DNA of 64,000 nucleotides from Aspidiotus rigidus (Eukaryota > Arthropoda > Insecta > Hemiptera > Diaspididae). The notes below the pieces were generated by a model that was not told the DNA's origin, searched no databases, and saw nothing but the letters and a program-made list of their open reading frames with translations. The stretch spans positions 4,341,501 to 4,405,500 of the forward strand of contig JAVHKY010000001.1 of NCBI GenBank assembly GCA_035079385.1, given 5' to 3'. Below, one piece after another: positions 24,160-36,605 of the stretch; within the stretch, counting starts at the first letter, position 1; each line of letters opens with the position of its first letter. The translations under genes were made by a program, and so were the position numbers.

Positions 24160-26565
24160 GGTTAGGATTCTAATATGTGAGAGGGTTTTTAGTGTCGGGG
24201 TCGACAAGAGAGTTTAGTGAAGAAAGTGAGTTTGTGATGAGACGTTTGCCATGTGAGAGAAGTTTAAGGAGCGTTTATCGTTTTGGCTTTGAGAATTATT
24301 TTTCAACGGTGATTTTTGTGTCTGTCACATTTTCGTTGTGTCATACTTACAAGATTTCTTCACACTTTATCGTTAATCTCATCGCATGTACAGTTTTTTT
24401 TGGCGGACGACTGAAATTTCGCAACAGTTCTTCGAGTGCATACGATGCAGTGCATTGCAAGTAGAGACAGTGCAACGTTTTAGAAGATACACCAACTAAT
24501 AAAAAATTCATTAGAATTACTTTAGAATCTGAACACGTCGACTCGTTTATCACGCAAATCCAATAATTTACGGTTTATGTGCGCGCAATTATTTTAAAAA
24601 ATTTGTTTCGTACTTCGCTGTTTCCATCTGACGTTAAATTCTCGATCTGATTCAGTCAAACTGAGGTCATTCTCCTCGTAATCAGGTGATGTTCGAATTT
24701 TAATTCGTACACACCAGTTTCATTCATTTATACGGAATAATTGAACTCATTTGTTAATTTTAGATCGTGTCTTCAACTTCGACTCATGCTGATACCTGTA
24801 GATCGCGGAAATACTCTCTATCTCTCTTTATGTGAAAATTTTCCGGATTTTATCGATTTACGTGTGCACATTTCTCGAAAATTTGGAAAATTTACATACT
24901 CGTATACCGAGTGTGCTAACAGTTATAAAATTTGTAAATTTAAAAATAACGTCATATCCTCAGACGAGGTCGTTTCGTTTTCTGCCGATTCTACACGTAT
25001 TCGTGTTCGCGAATAATATTTTAGCGTTCAGGCGTTTACTTTTAGAATATCCACGTAGCGTAATATAGGTACCTTATAATTATTTGAAGCGTCCAACTGC
25101 GACTTCAACTTCAAAACGAATACCCACTTTATAAGTTCACCTTAATGAATTTTTTGTACAACAGTGGTATTTATCGAAATCGATAAGAATTACGTGATTC
25201 TATTAATTTTGATACTTATAGCTTTAATATGGGTTATGATGATGTGTGTACCGAAAAGATATACTTTATGAACGTATTTGTAATTTTATTAAGACGAACG
25301 GAAGAGGTTTTCTTGGAAAAAAATTATAACATCTCCAAAAATTATGTGTGACGTGAGGTACATGAAAGGAAAAAAGTTTTTCGCGATTTTTTTAAACCCT
25401 ACATGCGTTGAAAGAAACGTAAGAAAACTTTTTTTTACCCTCTTCTTGTCCAAACGTGAGTAATCCTCGTCTGTTGCAAATATTTCGCTGAGTTTTTTGA
25501 AACAGGAGAGAAAAATAATATGCCGTCTTCATCGAATAACAACGACATCAGAAATATTTTTTTTTTCTCTTTCTTTCTCGAGTGGAAAAAATATATACCG
25601 GTACCTGAAAGCGGAAAAGAAGAGTATCCTCTTTTACGTACACGTGTTTGAAAACACGTTTACCTTCCGTCTTCACAGATCCGCTGTCGGTCTTCTATAG
25701 ACGTTTATTTTCTTCCACGAAGGCTTTATATTTTATTTGTTCTTAATTTTCTCGACGCTGGAAAATTAGGTGCGAATTCGGAGGAGTATTTTTTTTTGAG
25801 ATCAAAGCGAAGATGCAACGAAAGAATAAGCAAGGCCCGTTCGGAAACCTTGCTTGAACGATTGTTTTATATTGATCCAGTCACTCGAATTTTCGACGGA
25901 TAATATTTTCGAACGTAACCTATTATCGTTCATTTATAACGATATTCGAGGAAATCCGGGCTATAAATCTTTACTAAGTTATGGTACGTGTAAATTCTTC
26001 CGTGAACTTTGGTATATTGCTCTACGTTAGGTACGGCAGCGCGGTGGCAGCATATGGTACGGATAGCCCACGGTCATGTGTTTTGAAGCGAATTCTTGAC
26101 TAGATTACTAAATACACAATTACGAGGGATCATTACCTACATCGTGTGTGTACACGATTTTTTGAAAATAAATAAATGCGGTTTCTCGTTGTCGAATTTT
26201 AGTGAGGATAAATTTCTCATCATTTGCAATGTATATCATTCAGATTATAGCATTCTCTGAATTCTAGCAAGAATTCTTCGGAATACAGAGTTCAATATCG
26301 TACAAGCATTTAAATTTCAAGCAGTATACGATGAATAAATTATTTTATGTTTGTTGTAAACTGTGCACAAGTTCAAAACTGGTGCTTGAATAATTGGAAA
26401 AGATTTTATTATTTCTCCTCTTGTGAGGAAATTCATTTTCAACTCCTAGAATGGTAATCGCGTTGCTGCAGATTAGCGGTAAAATTTTCTTTAGAAAGGC
26501 TCTAGCCGGGTAAAGGGGGGGGGGGGGAATGGTCTTGATCGGAAAATGTTTCAAATGTCCGTCAA
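24160..26565. other. non-coding stretch, nothing recognised
   Basis: AT-rich DNA with a G15 run at about 26514-26528. No supportable gene, RNA or repeat was found. Confidence 0.45.
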
Positions 26566-27650
26566 AATGTTGTCCCCAATGAGAAAACTTGAAATCCGAA
26601 AAATTGGACCCATCCGCTCACTCACATGGGCTGCAGCGTCATTTTTAGGCCTAAAATCCAAATGGCTATATCTCAGACAATAATAATGATCGCATAGCAA
26701 TGAAACTTGGGGACATTTTAGTATATGTGAACGTTCATCAATGAGATTTTTTTTTTAAATCAATCATATTTTCCCTAGTTTCTAGCAATAACAAAACTTC
26801 AAACTCATATAAAAAAAATCGGGGGGGCGGGGAGGCACCTGGGGAAAATCATTAATTTGAAGCGCCATAGCCTCTACTACAACATACATGAGTGCCGTAG
26901 TCCTCGGTGAGGTGAAACATTCCCAAAAAAATCAATATTTAATGAATTTCTGTGATTTTCCCATGGATAGCGGGGTGAACTATCACTGCTACCGCAATAG
27001 ACGGCGGGAAATCAATAGTCAATGATCGAGCTGAAAAATACGCACTCCTCCGGGGGATGAAATGGGAATGTTGATAGACCAAAACTATATTTTTAGTATT
27101 TCGTTTATCGATTTGGTCAATTCTCATGTAAAAACGTCCGTTAGATTGAGAAAAATAGTTGAAAAATTCTCCATTCGATGGAACAGTCCGAAAATAGTAG
27201 AGAAATGAGAAAATCCACGTTTTTAACCTGGAGAACTGCGATTTTTCATATTTCATTCATCAATTAGATCAATTCTTAAGTAAACATGTTCGTCGAGTTT
27301 GAAAAAAATAGTCCAAAAATTCTCCAGTCGCTGGAATGTTCCGGAAATGACAATAAATTGGGAAAATCTATTTTTTCACCCTGTAGGACTGTGATTTTTG
27401 GTATTTTGTTCATCAATTAGGTCAATGATAATGTAAACATGTCCGTCGAGTTTGAAAAAAATGGTCAAAAAATTCCGGAACAGTCTGAAAATAGCAGAAA
27501 ATCGAGGAAGTCCACTTTTTCAACATGGAGAGCTGTGATTTTTCATATTTTGTTTATCAATTACGTCAAATCTTATGTAAATACATCTTACGAGTTCCGA
27601 AAAAATAGTCAATAAATTCTCCAGTCGCGGGGACGCTCTGGAAATGGTAA
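26566..27650 (+). repeat. left arm with ~3.5 tandem units (152 bp)
   Basis: The marker word CTCCAGTCGCTGGAA (or variants) recurs near 27169, 27321, 27473 (shortened) and 27618. Each is preceded by a GAAAAAAATAGTC word and followed by GAAAATAG and a GTGATTTTT(C/G)(A/G)TATTT word. The outer 600 bp of the arm is unique sequence mirrored in the right arm. Confidence 0.7.
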
Positions 27651-27865
27651 AAAATCAAGGATACACACCCACCCCTAAGATTCATTTCCTTTACTTTAAA
27701 ATGTAGAATTTTTATTTTTGTTCCCCTGAAGTTTTAGTGGTACAAACTCTGTTCCTAGAAGCCGTGCACTTGCATGAAGTGGAGGAATCTCCTCTCAAGT
27801 TGAGGTGACAATGCTTCAAACATTGGAATTCAAATCATAGTGGCGGGTGTGTATCTTTGATTTTT
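27651..27865. mobile_element. 215-bp MITE with ~23-bp TIRs at the palindrome centre
   Basis: The left end AAAATCAAGGATACACACCC and the right end GGGTGTGTATCTTTGATTTT are inverted repeats. Two or three positions differ. The interior carries no coding sequence. It sits exactly between the left arm and the Helentron-like element. Part of the outer TIR (AAAATCAAGG) could belong to the arm repeat, in which case the TIR is only about 13 bp. Confidence 0.5.
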
Positions 27866-28333
27866 AACAGGGAACCTGTTTTATGGGGGGCTATTTGAGA
27901 AATCTGGCGTCCGCCGTGCGTCGTCCAGCGAAAAACTTGGAAAAATTTCGACTCTCGAGAATATATGATAGGAGGGGGACTTGGAAAAAATGTCGACCCT
28001 CGAGCCATATATGATAGGAGAGGGACTTGGAAAAAATTTCGAATCTGAAGCTATATATGATAGAAGAGGTACTTGGAAAACTTTTGACTCTCGAGCCATA
28101 TATGATAGGGGACAAATTTTCCCAAGTCTCCCTCCTATCATAAATAGCTCGAGATTTGAGAAAAACTTGGACTTTCAAAGTACATTATACTAGGCTTATT
28201 TTACGTCTAGGCCTTCTTTATACTAGCTATATCTAGGTCTAGGCTTCCTTGAATTTTCAATACCAAGTCCTATTTGACTCATAAAACAGGTTCCCTGCGT
28301 TCCTCGTTTAACTTCGTTAAGGAAGCCGTCGTT
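27866..28333 (+). mobile_element. Helentron-like non-autonomous element, family A copy
   Basis: Subterminal inverted repeats CAGGGAACCTGTTTTATG (27868) and CATAAAACAGGTTCCCTG (28280-28297) are a perfect 18-bp pair. A further 3' segment contains a stem-loop, TTAAC-TTC-GTTAA, flanked by TTCC/GGAA (about 28301-28325). The interior is a minisatellite of 45-60-bp units built on ATATATGATAGGAGGGG and CTTGGAAAAA. Subterminal inverted repeats, a repeat-filled interior and a 3'-proximal hairpin are the described architecture of HINE/DINE-1 elements. A related copy lies in intron 5 of the cuticular gene. No Rep/helicase coding is present. Confidence 0.65.
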
Positions 28334-29982
28334 TTTAATATTTCCAGTGCGTCCCAACGACTGGAGAATTTTTTTCAATTTTTTTAAATCTCGGCGTAAG
28401 TGCTCTTATAAGAATCGACCGTACCAATGACCGTCTGGAGAATTTATTGACTATTTTATTCGAAATAGGGATGTGTTTACTTAAAAATTGACCTTATTTG
28501 ATAAAAAGGAATATAAAAATCACGATTCTCCAAGTTCAAAAAGTAGATATTTTTCAGTTTTTGATTTTCAGACTATTCCAGCGACTGGAGAATTTATTGA
28601 CTATTTTTTTCAAACTCGGCGGCGGTATTAACATAAGATTTGACCTTTTTGATAAACAACGTACCAAAAATCAGGGCTCTCCATGTTGAAAAAGTGGATT
28701 TTCTGGATGTGGTACTATCTGTAGATCGTTCCAGCGACTGGAGACTTGAATGTTGACTATTTTTTTCCAACTCGGCGGCTGTAATTACGTATAAGAATTG
28801 ACCTTATTGATAAACAGTATATGAAAAATCACGGTTTTCCATGTTGGAAAAGTGGATTACCTGGAGTTTTTACTATTTCCAGGGCATCTCAGAAACTGGA
28901 GAATTTTTTGATTTTTTTTTTTCCAACTCGGCGGATGTATTTACATAAGATTTGACGTAATTGATAAACAAAATATGAAAAATCACAGCTCTCCATGTTG
29001 AAAAAGTGGACTTCCTCGATTTTCTGCTATTTTCAGACTGTTCCAGCGACTGGGGAATTTTTTGACCATTCTTTTAAAACTCGACAGACATGTTTACATT
29101 CATAATTGACCTAATTGATGAACAAAATACCAAAAATCACGGTCCACCAGGGTGAAAAATTGGATTTTCTCGATTTATTGTCATTTCCGGAACATTCCAG
29201 CGACTGGAGAAATTTTGGACTATTTTTTTCAAACTCGACGGACAAGTTTACTTAAGAATTGATCTAATTGATGAATGAAATATGAGAAATCGCAGTTCTC
29301 CTGGTTGAGAAAGTGGATTTTCTCATTTCTCTACTATTTTCAGACTGTTCCAGCGACTGGAGAATTTTTCAACTATTTTACTCAATCTAACGTACTCCAC
29401 CTCAGCGGTGGACGTGTTTACATAAGAATTGACCAAATCGATAAACGAAATACTAAAAATATATTTTTGGTCTATCAACATTTCCATTTCATCCCCGGAG
29501 GAATGCGTATTTTTCAGCTCGATCATTGACTATTGATTTCTCGCCGTCTATTGCGGTAGCAGTCATAGTTCACCCCGCTATCTATGGGAAAATCACAGAA
29601 ATTCATTAAATATTGATTTTTTTGGGAATGTTGTACCTCACCGAGGACTATGGTACTCAAGTATGTTGTAGTAGCGGGTATGGCGCTTCAAATGAATGAT
29701 TTTCCCCAGGTGCCTCCCCGCCCCCCCGATTTTTTTTATATGAGTTTGAAGTTTTGTTATTGCTAGAAGCTAAGGAAAATATGAATGATTTTTTTTGAAA
29801 AAAATACCATGGATGAACGTTCACATATACTGAAATGTTCCCCAGTTTCATTTCTGTGCGATCATTATTGTCTGAGATACAACCATTTGGATTTTAGGCC
29901 TAAAAATGACTCTGCAGCCCATGTGAGTGAGCGGATGGGTCCAATTTTTCGGATTTCGAGTTTTCTCATTGGGGACAACATT
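28334..29982 (-). repeat. right arm with ~8 tandem units (154 bp)
   Basis: TTCCAGCGACTGGAGAA-type markers lie near 28353, 28430 (shortened), 28578, 28731, 28889, 29043, 29197 and 29350. Most intervals are 153-158 bp. The arm therefore has more units than the left arm, which shows unequal expansion since the palindrome formed. Inter-unit sequence includes CAACTCGGCGG, TTTACATAAGA and GATAAACAAAATA words. Confidence 0.7.
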
Positions 29983-32900
29983 ACCTACACCTCGAGAAGG
30001 GGAATATTAAGGCGTCGGGTTCCCAGGGGATTTCTCCAGCTGATCAAAAACACATTTGCAGTTTGTGTCGAATTCCTGAAGATTGTGTAAGTTGAAAATT
30101 TTTCCAAGTTCTTGAAGTAGGTTAAGGCACAAGTTCCTCTGAAACCACATTCTGGGGAGAATAAGATAAATTTTGTAATCGCAGGGAGGATAAAACAAAC
30201 AAATCAAACTCATCGACATACCATCAACTCCCCCTTATCCCCGCCTGATGAACTTGTAGCACTCGGATTTTGCTACTCGCAAACAGCGAGCAAAGTCATT
30301 ATGATACAATGAAGCTCGTTCCAACGGAGAATTTTAGGGCTCGCGCCCAGATGAGACCCGGGCCGTTGAAGGCTATAACAGGGTAAGAGAGAAAACCACA
30401 TCCATTTTTATGAAAAATTCGAAGTTACCCATCTCTAGCCATTTTGAAAGACTCTTCAAGCTCGTGTAGTTGAGGGCTTCCAAAGGGCTTCATCTGGATG
30501 GTAAGCATTTGCTCCAGGAAAGTCCCAATGAAGCCCACGTCATCGTCACCCATCTTAAACACGTACTATAAGGGCAGCAAGGGCTAGAATCGGGTAGTTG
30601 TCTTTTATTTAAACGTAGCCCAAGTAAAGCACAAAGAATCAAGCTCTTTTTGATGAAGGGGAGGTTCGGCTGCTTCGACACAAAGACTGAGATTTGAGAA
30701 AGTTGGCAGAGCTCTTAGGATACCCAAAAAGAGAACGAAAAATAAAAATTTTTACCATTGCTCTTCGAAAATTTTTCCAATAGATTTTGCTCAAGGATAA
30801 TTCTGAATCAGAAAATAATATATTTTCAGAAAAATCTTCCAAATTTGACGAATTTTGTAGCTTATAACCTTATTTCAAAAATATTCCAAGTCCGAAAGTT
30901 TTGCTATCGGAAGATAATACGTAATTACAATATTTTTATAATACCTATTAATTTTTTCTTCGAGCTACATTTTGAAAAGTATTCCAAGTTCGAAAATTAA
31001 ATTCTGAGTATTTTCAAAATTCAAGAATACATTTTTCTTCTTGAATAATTTCTCATTTCCAGAAACATACCCAGAAAATATTGCTCTCAAAAATATTACG
31101 GGTGGTCATTAATGATAAGTTAGGAAATAAGACGCCGTTTATTCGAATCCCTGTCACTCCTTAATCACCCCATAAAAAAAGATCTAAGTCGTTGTTTTCG
31201 TTCTTTCTTTTCCATTCTGGGAAAATATTCATTTTCAAAATGAAATTTTATGAGATTTTCCTAATTCATTTTCATTTCACCAATATTCTGGTAGAGAGCT
31301 ACAAAGGGCTAAAATTGAGCTACAGATGGGCTCAGACAAGTTATGAGGGCTTCAGAAACTTTTTCAACGCGAGCTGCCCACAGGTTACAATAGCCTTTTT
31401 CAGAAGGCTAAATATACGCTTTAATGGCTTCAATGTATGGTAAATAGGCTACATGTGTACATAATGGGCTATAGTCAAATGGAGCGTTCTAATTGGTTAG
31501 TGCTGGAGAAACTTCCACGCTGGAAGGCTTAATATAGGCTCAAAACAGAGTATAAATCGGGATTTTTTTTTTCGGTGGCTGCAGAAGGGCTTCATCAGCC
31601 CAAATTTTCTTCGTTAGGCGATGCAATTTCGACATCGATCCTATGCTGTAAAATATTTAAAATCAGTGTCGATTTCCTGTTTAAATTCTAGAATATGGGT
31701 CGAATGATCAATTTTGACATCAACAATGAGTTGACCGAGCAAAATTAGCGATTAATTTCAAGTCAAATTAGGATCATTTTCAACAGATTAACAGTCAAAA
31801 TAGGGCGGAGCGGAGTTCACTAGATGAAAAAGGCACGTCGGTTTTGAGTTTGTATCCGGTTCAAGGTCGATCTGACGTCGGTTTGACGTCGACCTAGAGT
31901 CGATACGGTTAGTCGGAATCGAATCGCAAAATATTCACCGTATGTAAAATATTTGAACATGTCGAAGCACGATTGAAATATTGGCATTAATCACCCCGAC
32001 TATACGAAAGAATATTATTATTATTATTATTATTATTCGATATGAAGAAAAGGACAATATTTCTTTAAAATTAATTCACGATAAAAATATCTATCGACGG
32101 AGTCATTCATTGTCGTGTCCCTCGCATAAAAGTAGACTCGATGATGCATCTGCGGTTTGGGTTTTCGCAGTATATGTGTGTGAATCAGTTCGTTATGTGT
32201 TTTTTTCTGTTTTCATCGGTCTGGCTGGAATGTATCTGGAGGGTGCACATCCGACTAAGCGATTTAATAAGAGTGGTCCACAACCATGAACTCAATGGCA
32301 ACGGTTTCCTAATAGAGATTACGATTTTACAATAAACATCTTTCGACGATACCTAGACGTAGTATCTGACCTTCCTGTAAATAGTTTTGACTTATAGTCG
32401 ACTGCGGATTTCGAACATAATACCAATCATCACCAGACTACCAATTTATCAGCAGTATTTCACCTATATTTAAAATAAAAAAGATGAAGAAGATTTATAT
32501 ACTGAAGAAAAGAGTAATTTTTTTCAACTTGTATAGACCTCCAGAAATATACTTGTATCACTGTAATCGTAATAAATAAAAACTTGAACTCGTCATCTAA
32601 AATTTCCTTCTCAAGAATTTATTTATTTTTTTGTTTCTTTTCGTATCGTTGTCGTTTTTAATTTTCGGAGCACGTAGAAGTGATGTCATAAATGTCTGAA
32701 ATAAAAGCAAATAATAATTTATTTTGTACACGATTCTCTATCAAACACAAAATGTGTTTGAGATAAATATCTAAGTTATAACACGAGCAATGAAATTTTA
32801 TAGTTGCACTATTTATATTATGACTACAAGATTATAGTGGGTTGCGATTTAATACAAATTAACACCCTAAATCTCTCACAACAATGCACCCATATTATGT

Positions 32901-33954
32901 AAATTTAAAGCCTTCGCCCAAGTAAACAAATCATTTTTTATTATCTAGATCGCGTATTCGTAAACTAATGCATGAATAAAGAATACCGGTTAACAGGTCA
33001 CTCGATTTTAAAATAATGCATTGGCAGAGATTAATGAAACTTTCGTTTTTGACCAGTCGGTACAGCGCTATTGTACACATACAAATGAATGTACAGATGC
33101 GTGTATAATAACGAATTTTCATCTGACGTGATGCAGAAGCTATAAATAAACTATAGAAGTAAATGGTGGGTGATTCTGGCAAAATAATGAATTAGGTATT
33201 TTTACCGATGAGACCGGGTCGGTATCATCTAATGCGTTGCAAGGTATGAGATCTGGCAAACTCGTAAAATCCAGGAAAATGCACAAAAGTTCTCTATCTT
33301 CGATGCAAAATTAGAGCTTGTCAGCTGGCCTATTTAGTTTTTTAAATTATATGGATATGGAAACGAAAATGTATGGTAGTACTCGTATATAAGAGTTGAA
33401 AAGTTTAAACATTGACTTACAGGAAAAAAAAAAAAAAATGAATATAAGGACATCTGTATACATAAAATTCGTCCTGCTCTTAAAATGCCTTTCAAACCGT
33501 GACAGAACCTCTTTGGAAATGCTTCTGGTGCCCGAACATCCAAACGGTGAGAACTTATTCACTTGGTGCTAGTAGTGAGGATACTGGCAGCTAACAAGGC
33601 TGGAGCTTGTTTCTCGCTTACACGCGGATCCGTCGAAACTTTCCATTGAATTTGCATGGCACTGCGAAAAGTGCCCCCTCTTTATTAGTCGTGCGTCAAT
33701 TTCCGAAAACTGAGTAAAAAGGAGACACTTTAGAAGAAAACTGATTGGAATCTTTCTTTTGTATATTTTGTCTTATCCTCCATATGAAAATGAGCTCGAT
33801 CAAGTATTCAGCATTATAGACTCTATATGAGATATTGTCATTTTCACCCCCTTTTTGGTCATCGAAACTAAGGCTGCCAATAATCGCCGCGCCTTGCAAA
33901 TCTCTTTGTTGTTATCCCAACAGAATAAAGTAATAAACACGAGCCGTATCATAT
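29983..33954. other. non-coding stretch, nothing recognised
   Basis: About 4 kb of AT-rich DNA. GGGCT/AGGCT words cluster at 31300-31600 and a (TTA)9 microsatellite lies at about 32012-32038. A short GTCGA-rich piece at 31835-31925 resembles the array at 10 kb. No frame shows a recognisable domain and no RNA gene was found. Confidence 0.45.
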
Positions 33955-35085
33955 AGCTTCAGCTTTCAGCTTGAGCTTATGACCTTGAAAACTACAGCTT
34001 CAGCTTTTGGCTTTTGGCTTTTGTAAAATTAGCCGGCTTTCAGCTTTTATTTGGCTGGCTGGCAGCTTTTTCAATTTTTTTGATATATCAGTCTACCCCT
34101 TCATTTTCCTTCAAAATTTAAGATAGATCGCAGAACTTGGAAATTTCCTTGGAATGGCGCTGTAAAAGAGAGAAGAGGGACATTTATTTTGGTTGGATGT
34201 CAGAAATGAGAACAAAGCAATCTAGGAGAAAAAATAAATCACAAATCCGACTACTTTCACCGCAGCTTATTTTCAATTTTCGTATATTAAAGCTCGTAAA
34301 AGTAGCGGGATTTGTGTTTTTATTCATTATGGGCTAGCTGACCGAAAAATTGCTTTTAATCTAGGAGAAAAATTTAAAAAAAAAAAAAGAAATTTGTAAA
34401 GTATGAAATTTTCTACAAATCACCATACAAATTGATTCTAGGAAACCTGCACATAAATTTAGTTTCTGAATTTTGATACTATCGCTGTATGACCCGATCA
34501 ATGAGTAGAGTAACTTTTAGAGTTAGGTTGGCTTAAGCTGACTGGGCCATGATAATTTTGTGACGACGACGTAATAAATTAGTAATACTAGTATTTGTTA
34601 TTCTATTCTCGTTGATAATTCATATCAAATGAAAATTCAAGGTTTGGAAATCAAAATTGGTCTTTCACTCATCTTTTGGTTTTCACATTCACGCAGCCTG
34701 CAGCAAGCAGAGCTGCACCCTCAACTTCAGCAGTGCTCCAGCCGGCAGCCTCAGCCCACCCTACACTACGGCAAGGCCGCAGATACTGCAGTCCGCAATC
34801 ATAATACGGTCGTTTCTTCTTATTTAGATTAATTTTTTCGAGTTTTTTCATTCTCGACTTCTCTTGTGCACATTTACAAGACATGCAGTGCTACACAATT
34901 TTCATGATAATGGGGCTTTCAAATAATTTAAAATTCCAAAAGACAGCTGAGAATACACGGCTTTTTCTGACTATTCAAGAAATACGGCTGCCTATGTTTC
35001 AGTTGAAGCTTTTGGCTTTTCAATGATAAGTACGTCTGACTTTCGGCTTTAGCTTTTGGCTTTCAGCTGGTTGCAATGCCCTTAT
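33955..35085 (+). repeat. AGCTTTNGGCT low-complexity arrays bracketing ~0.9 kb
   Basis: Degenerate ~7-10-bp units of the type CTTCAGCTTTTGGCTTT occur at 33955-34070 and again, in the same orientation, at 34998-35070. Between them is a GC-rich island (34690-34805) with CAGC-rich words in otherwise AT-rich DNA. The layout suggests an unidentified element with repetitive ends. No coding domain was found. Confidence 0.4.
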
Positions 35086-35143
35086 AAACACTTCAACGCT
35101 CATCCTTCAAATCAACGCAACGTGCATATATCATCCAGATTAG

Positions 35144-35445
35144 GGGGCGTCCATAAATTACGTGAGGCATTTTTGGGGGGGTGGGGTCCAGCCAAGTCTC
35201 ACCAAAACTCACGTGAGGGAGAGGGGGGTGCCGACAAATCTCACGTAATTTTTTTCTCACACAAATAAATACATTCTAAAACATTGCTAAACTGGCTCAA
35301 ATTTAATAAAAACCATAGTCCTTTTTGAATAGGTATAAAATGTGATCAAGAAAATTACGTTTTTTCAATAGATAAACACGATTAAGCGCAGATAAATGTA
35401 TTTAAAGCAAAAATACACATTTCGGAAAATCTCACGGTAGATAAG
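35144..35445 (+). mobile_element. MITE-like element with GGGGGCGTCCATAAATTACG end, copy 2
   Basis: The left end is identical over at least 26 bp to the copy at 8257. The interior G/C-rich part contains opposing CTCACGTGAGG and TCTCACGTAATTTTT segments, which is a remnant right terminus. The distal part (about 35290-35445) is the reverse complement of the AT-rich tail of copy 1. This points to rearrangement or a palindromic parent. It is non-coding. Confidence 0.55.
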
Positions 35446-35705
35446 AAGGGCATCAATCATCCAAATCTTTCCGATACTATCAGACAACACTCAGACAACA
35501 CGCATACAATTCTCAATTCAACTTTCAAACCACACTTTGCTTTCCAGTGGACAATAGGTAGAGCGACCTGTCTGTTTCTGTAACTTTACTTCTCGCAGAT
35601 AAGATACGTAGTCACAGCTACTCTACTCAACAAGGTATGTACTTGTATAGATTGAATCACGTGTGACGTTACAATCGATGACATGTGACCTGCGATGAGA
35701 TAAGG

Positions 35706-35811
35706 ATGCTCATTAGTCATTACCCAATGGCAGGAACACCATTTCTGTCTGATCGGGTGCGGCATTTGACCAGACAGAAATGGTGTTCCTATCAGTGGGT
35801 AATGAGCATCT
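35706..35811 (+). repeat. 106-bp inverted repeat able to form a long hairpin
   Basis: The left arm 35706-35752 and right arm 35772-35811 pair through AGGAACACCATTTCTGTCTG, a perfect 20-bp stem next to the loop. They pair again through GATGCTCATTA at the base, with a 7-nt bulge in the left arm. The loop is 19-20 nt. The structure is like a tiny MITE or a pre-microRNA-sized hairpin. No transcript evidence is available. Confidence 0.6.
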
Positions 35812-36251
35812 TTTTTTCATCACTGGTCACACATGAATATTGTCGCCAATGCATTGATTCCCATAAGAATTCTAGAGGAAAGGTTTTGGTTATTCATCAA
35901 TATATTAAAATGGACTGAAAGTTAAGGATAAAAACTTTAAATTCTCTATCTTGAAAGTTGAAACTTTCCTAATTATGAGAATACAGTTTTTGTTCATAAA
36001 TTTATTTGTATTTTCGAGTGTGAACGAATGACCAAAATGTTCTCATGCGAATCATGGATCTGATTGAGCAGAATGGATACTTTCACCTGCTGTTATGAAA
36101 GCTGTGAGTTGAGACTACTTTACTGTGACGTCAGGGTAAATTGGTCTATAGACCTTTCGATCGACCAGCGACGCGTGATGATTTTTAAACAATCCGTACT
36201 CGAGAGACCATCAGGACTAGAATATACCTGTCCGTTACAGATCCATATAGG

Positions 36252-36472
36252 TGTAAGAACGCTTTACCGTTTTCACGAATTTTCATGCTGGTAGCGTTGC
36301 ATAGATACTCGCAGCCAGGTTCGGTAGCTGCATGTGTTATAATAATAAGGTAGATAAGAGAAGTAGATAGTTGTCAATTGATTTCACGTTTTGTACGTGT
36401 GTTGAGATATCGGGAAAACGGAATGCCGGACAGACTTTGAGCATCGGTAAACGATCAGCCGATATTCTTACA
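36252..36472 (+). repeat. 5' LTR of TRIM
   Basis: Starts TGTAAGAACGCTTTACCG and ends AGCCGATATTCTTACA. It contains an extra AATAATA relative to the 3' LTR near 36338. Confidence 0.85.
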
Positions 36473-36605
36473 AATCAATTGACCTCAAGCCAATTGGAGT
36501 TTGGTGTCGGGGAAAACGGAATGCCGGAGAAACCGGTAAACGATCAGCTTGGTAAACGATCAGCCCGACACTCTTTCCTGTGGTGGCCCTCCAAAGGGGG
36601 GAAGA

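Larger units (their letters stand above)
26566..29982. mobile_element. 3.4-kb palindromic element with tandem-repeat arms
   Basis: The outer ends are AATGTTGTCCCCAATGAG at 26566 and CTCATTGGGGACAACATT at 29982. Mirror landmarks continue inward, for example GGGGTGAACTATCACTGCTA (about 26970) and its complement (about 29570). The inner halves of both arms consist of ~152-154-bp tandem units. No open frame in the element resembles a transposase or integrase. The arms total about 1.09 and 1.65 kb. The inner centre is occupied by two other inserted elements. A foldback-type DNA transposon with arms expanded by repeats is the simplest reading. Confidence 0.75.

Noticed and set aside
28334..29400. 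Possible centromeric or other satellite (154-bp units)
   Set aside because: Only about eight copies, mirrored in an opposing arm with shared unique ends, so an element arm explains it better.
36503..36513. TGGTGTCGGGG as tRNA primer-binding site of the TRIM
   Set aside because: It lies about 30 bp after the 5' LTR instead of next to it, and I cannot match it to a known tRNA 3' end.
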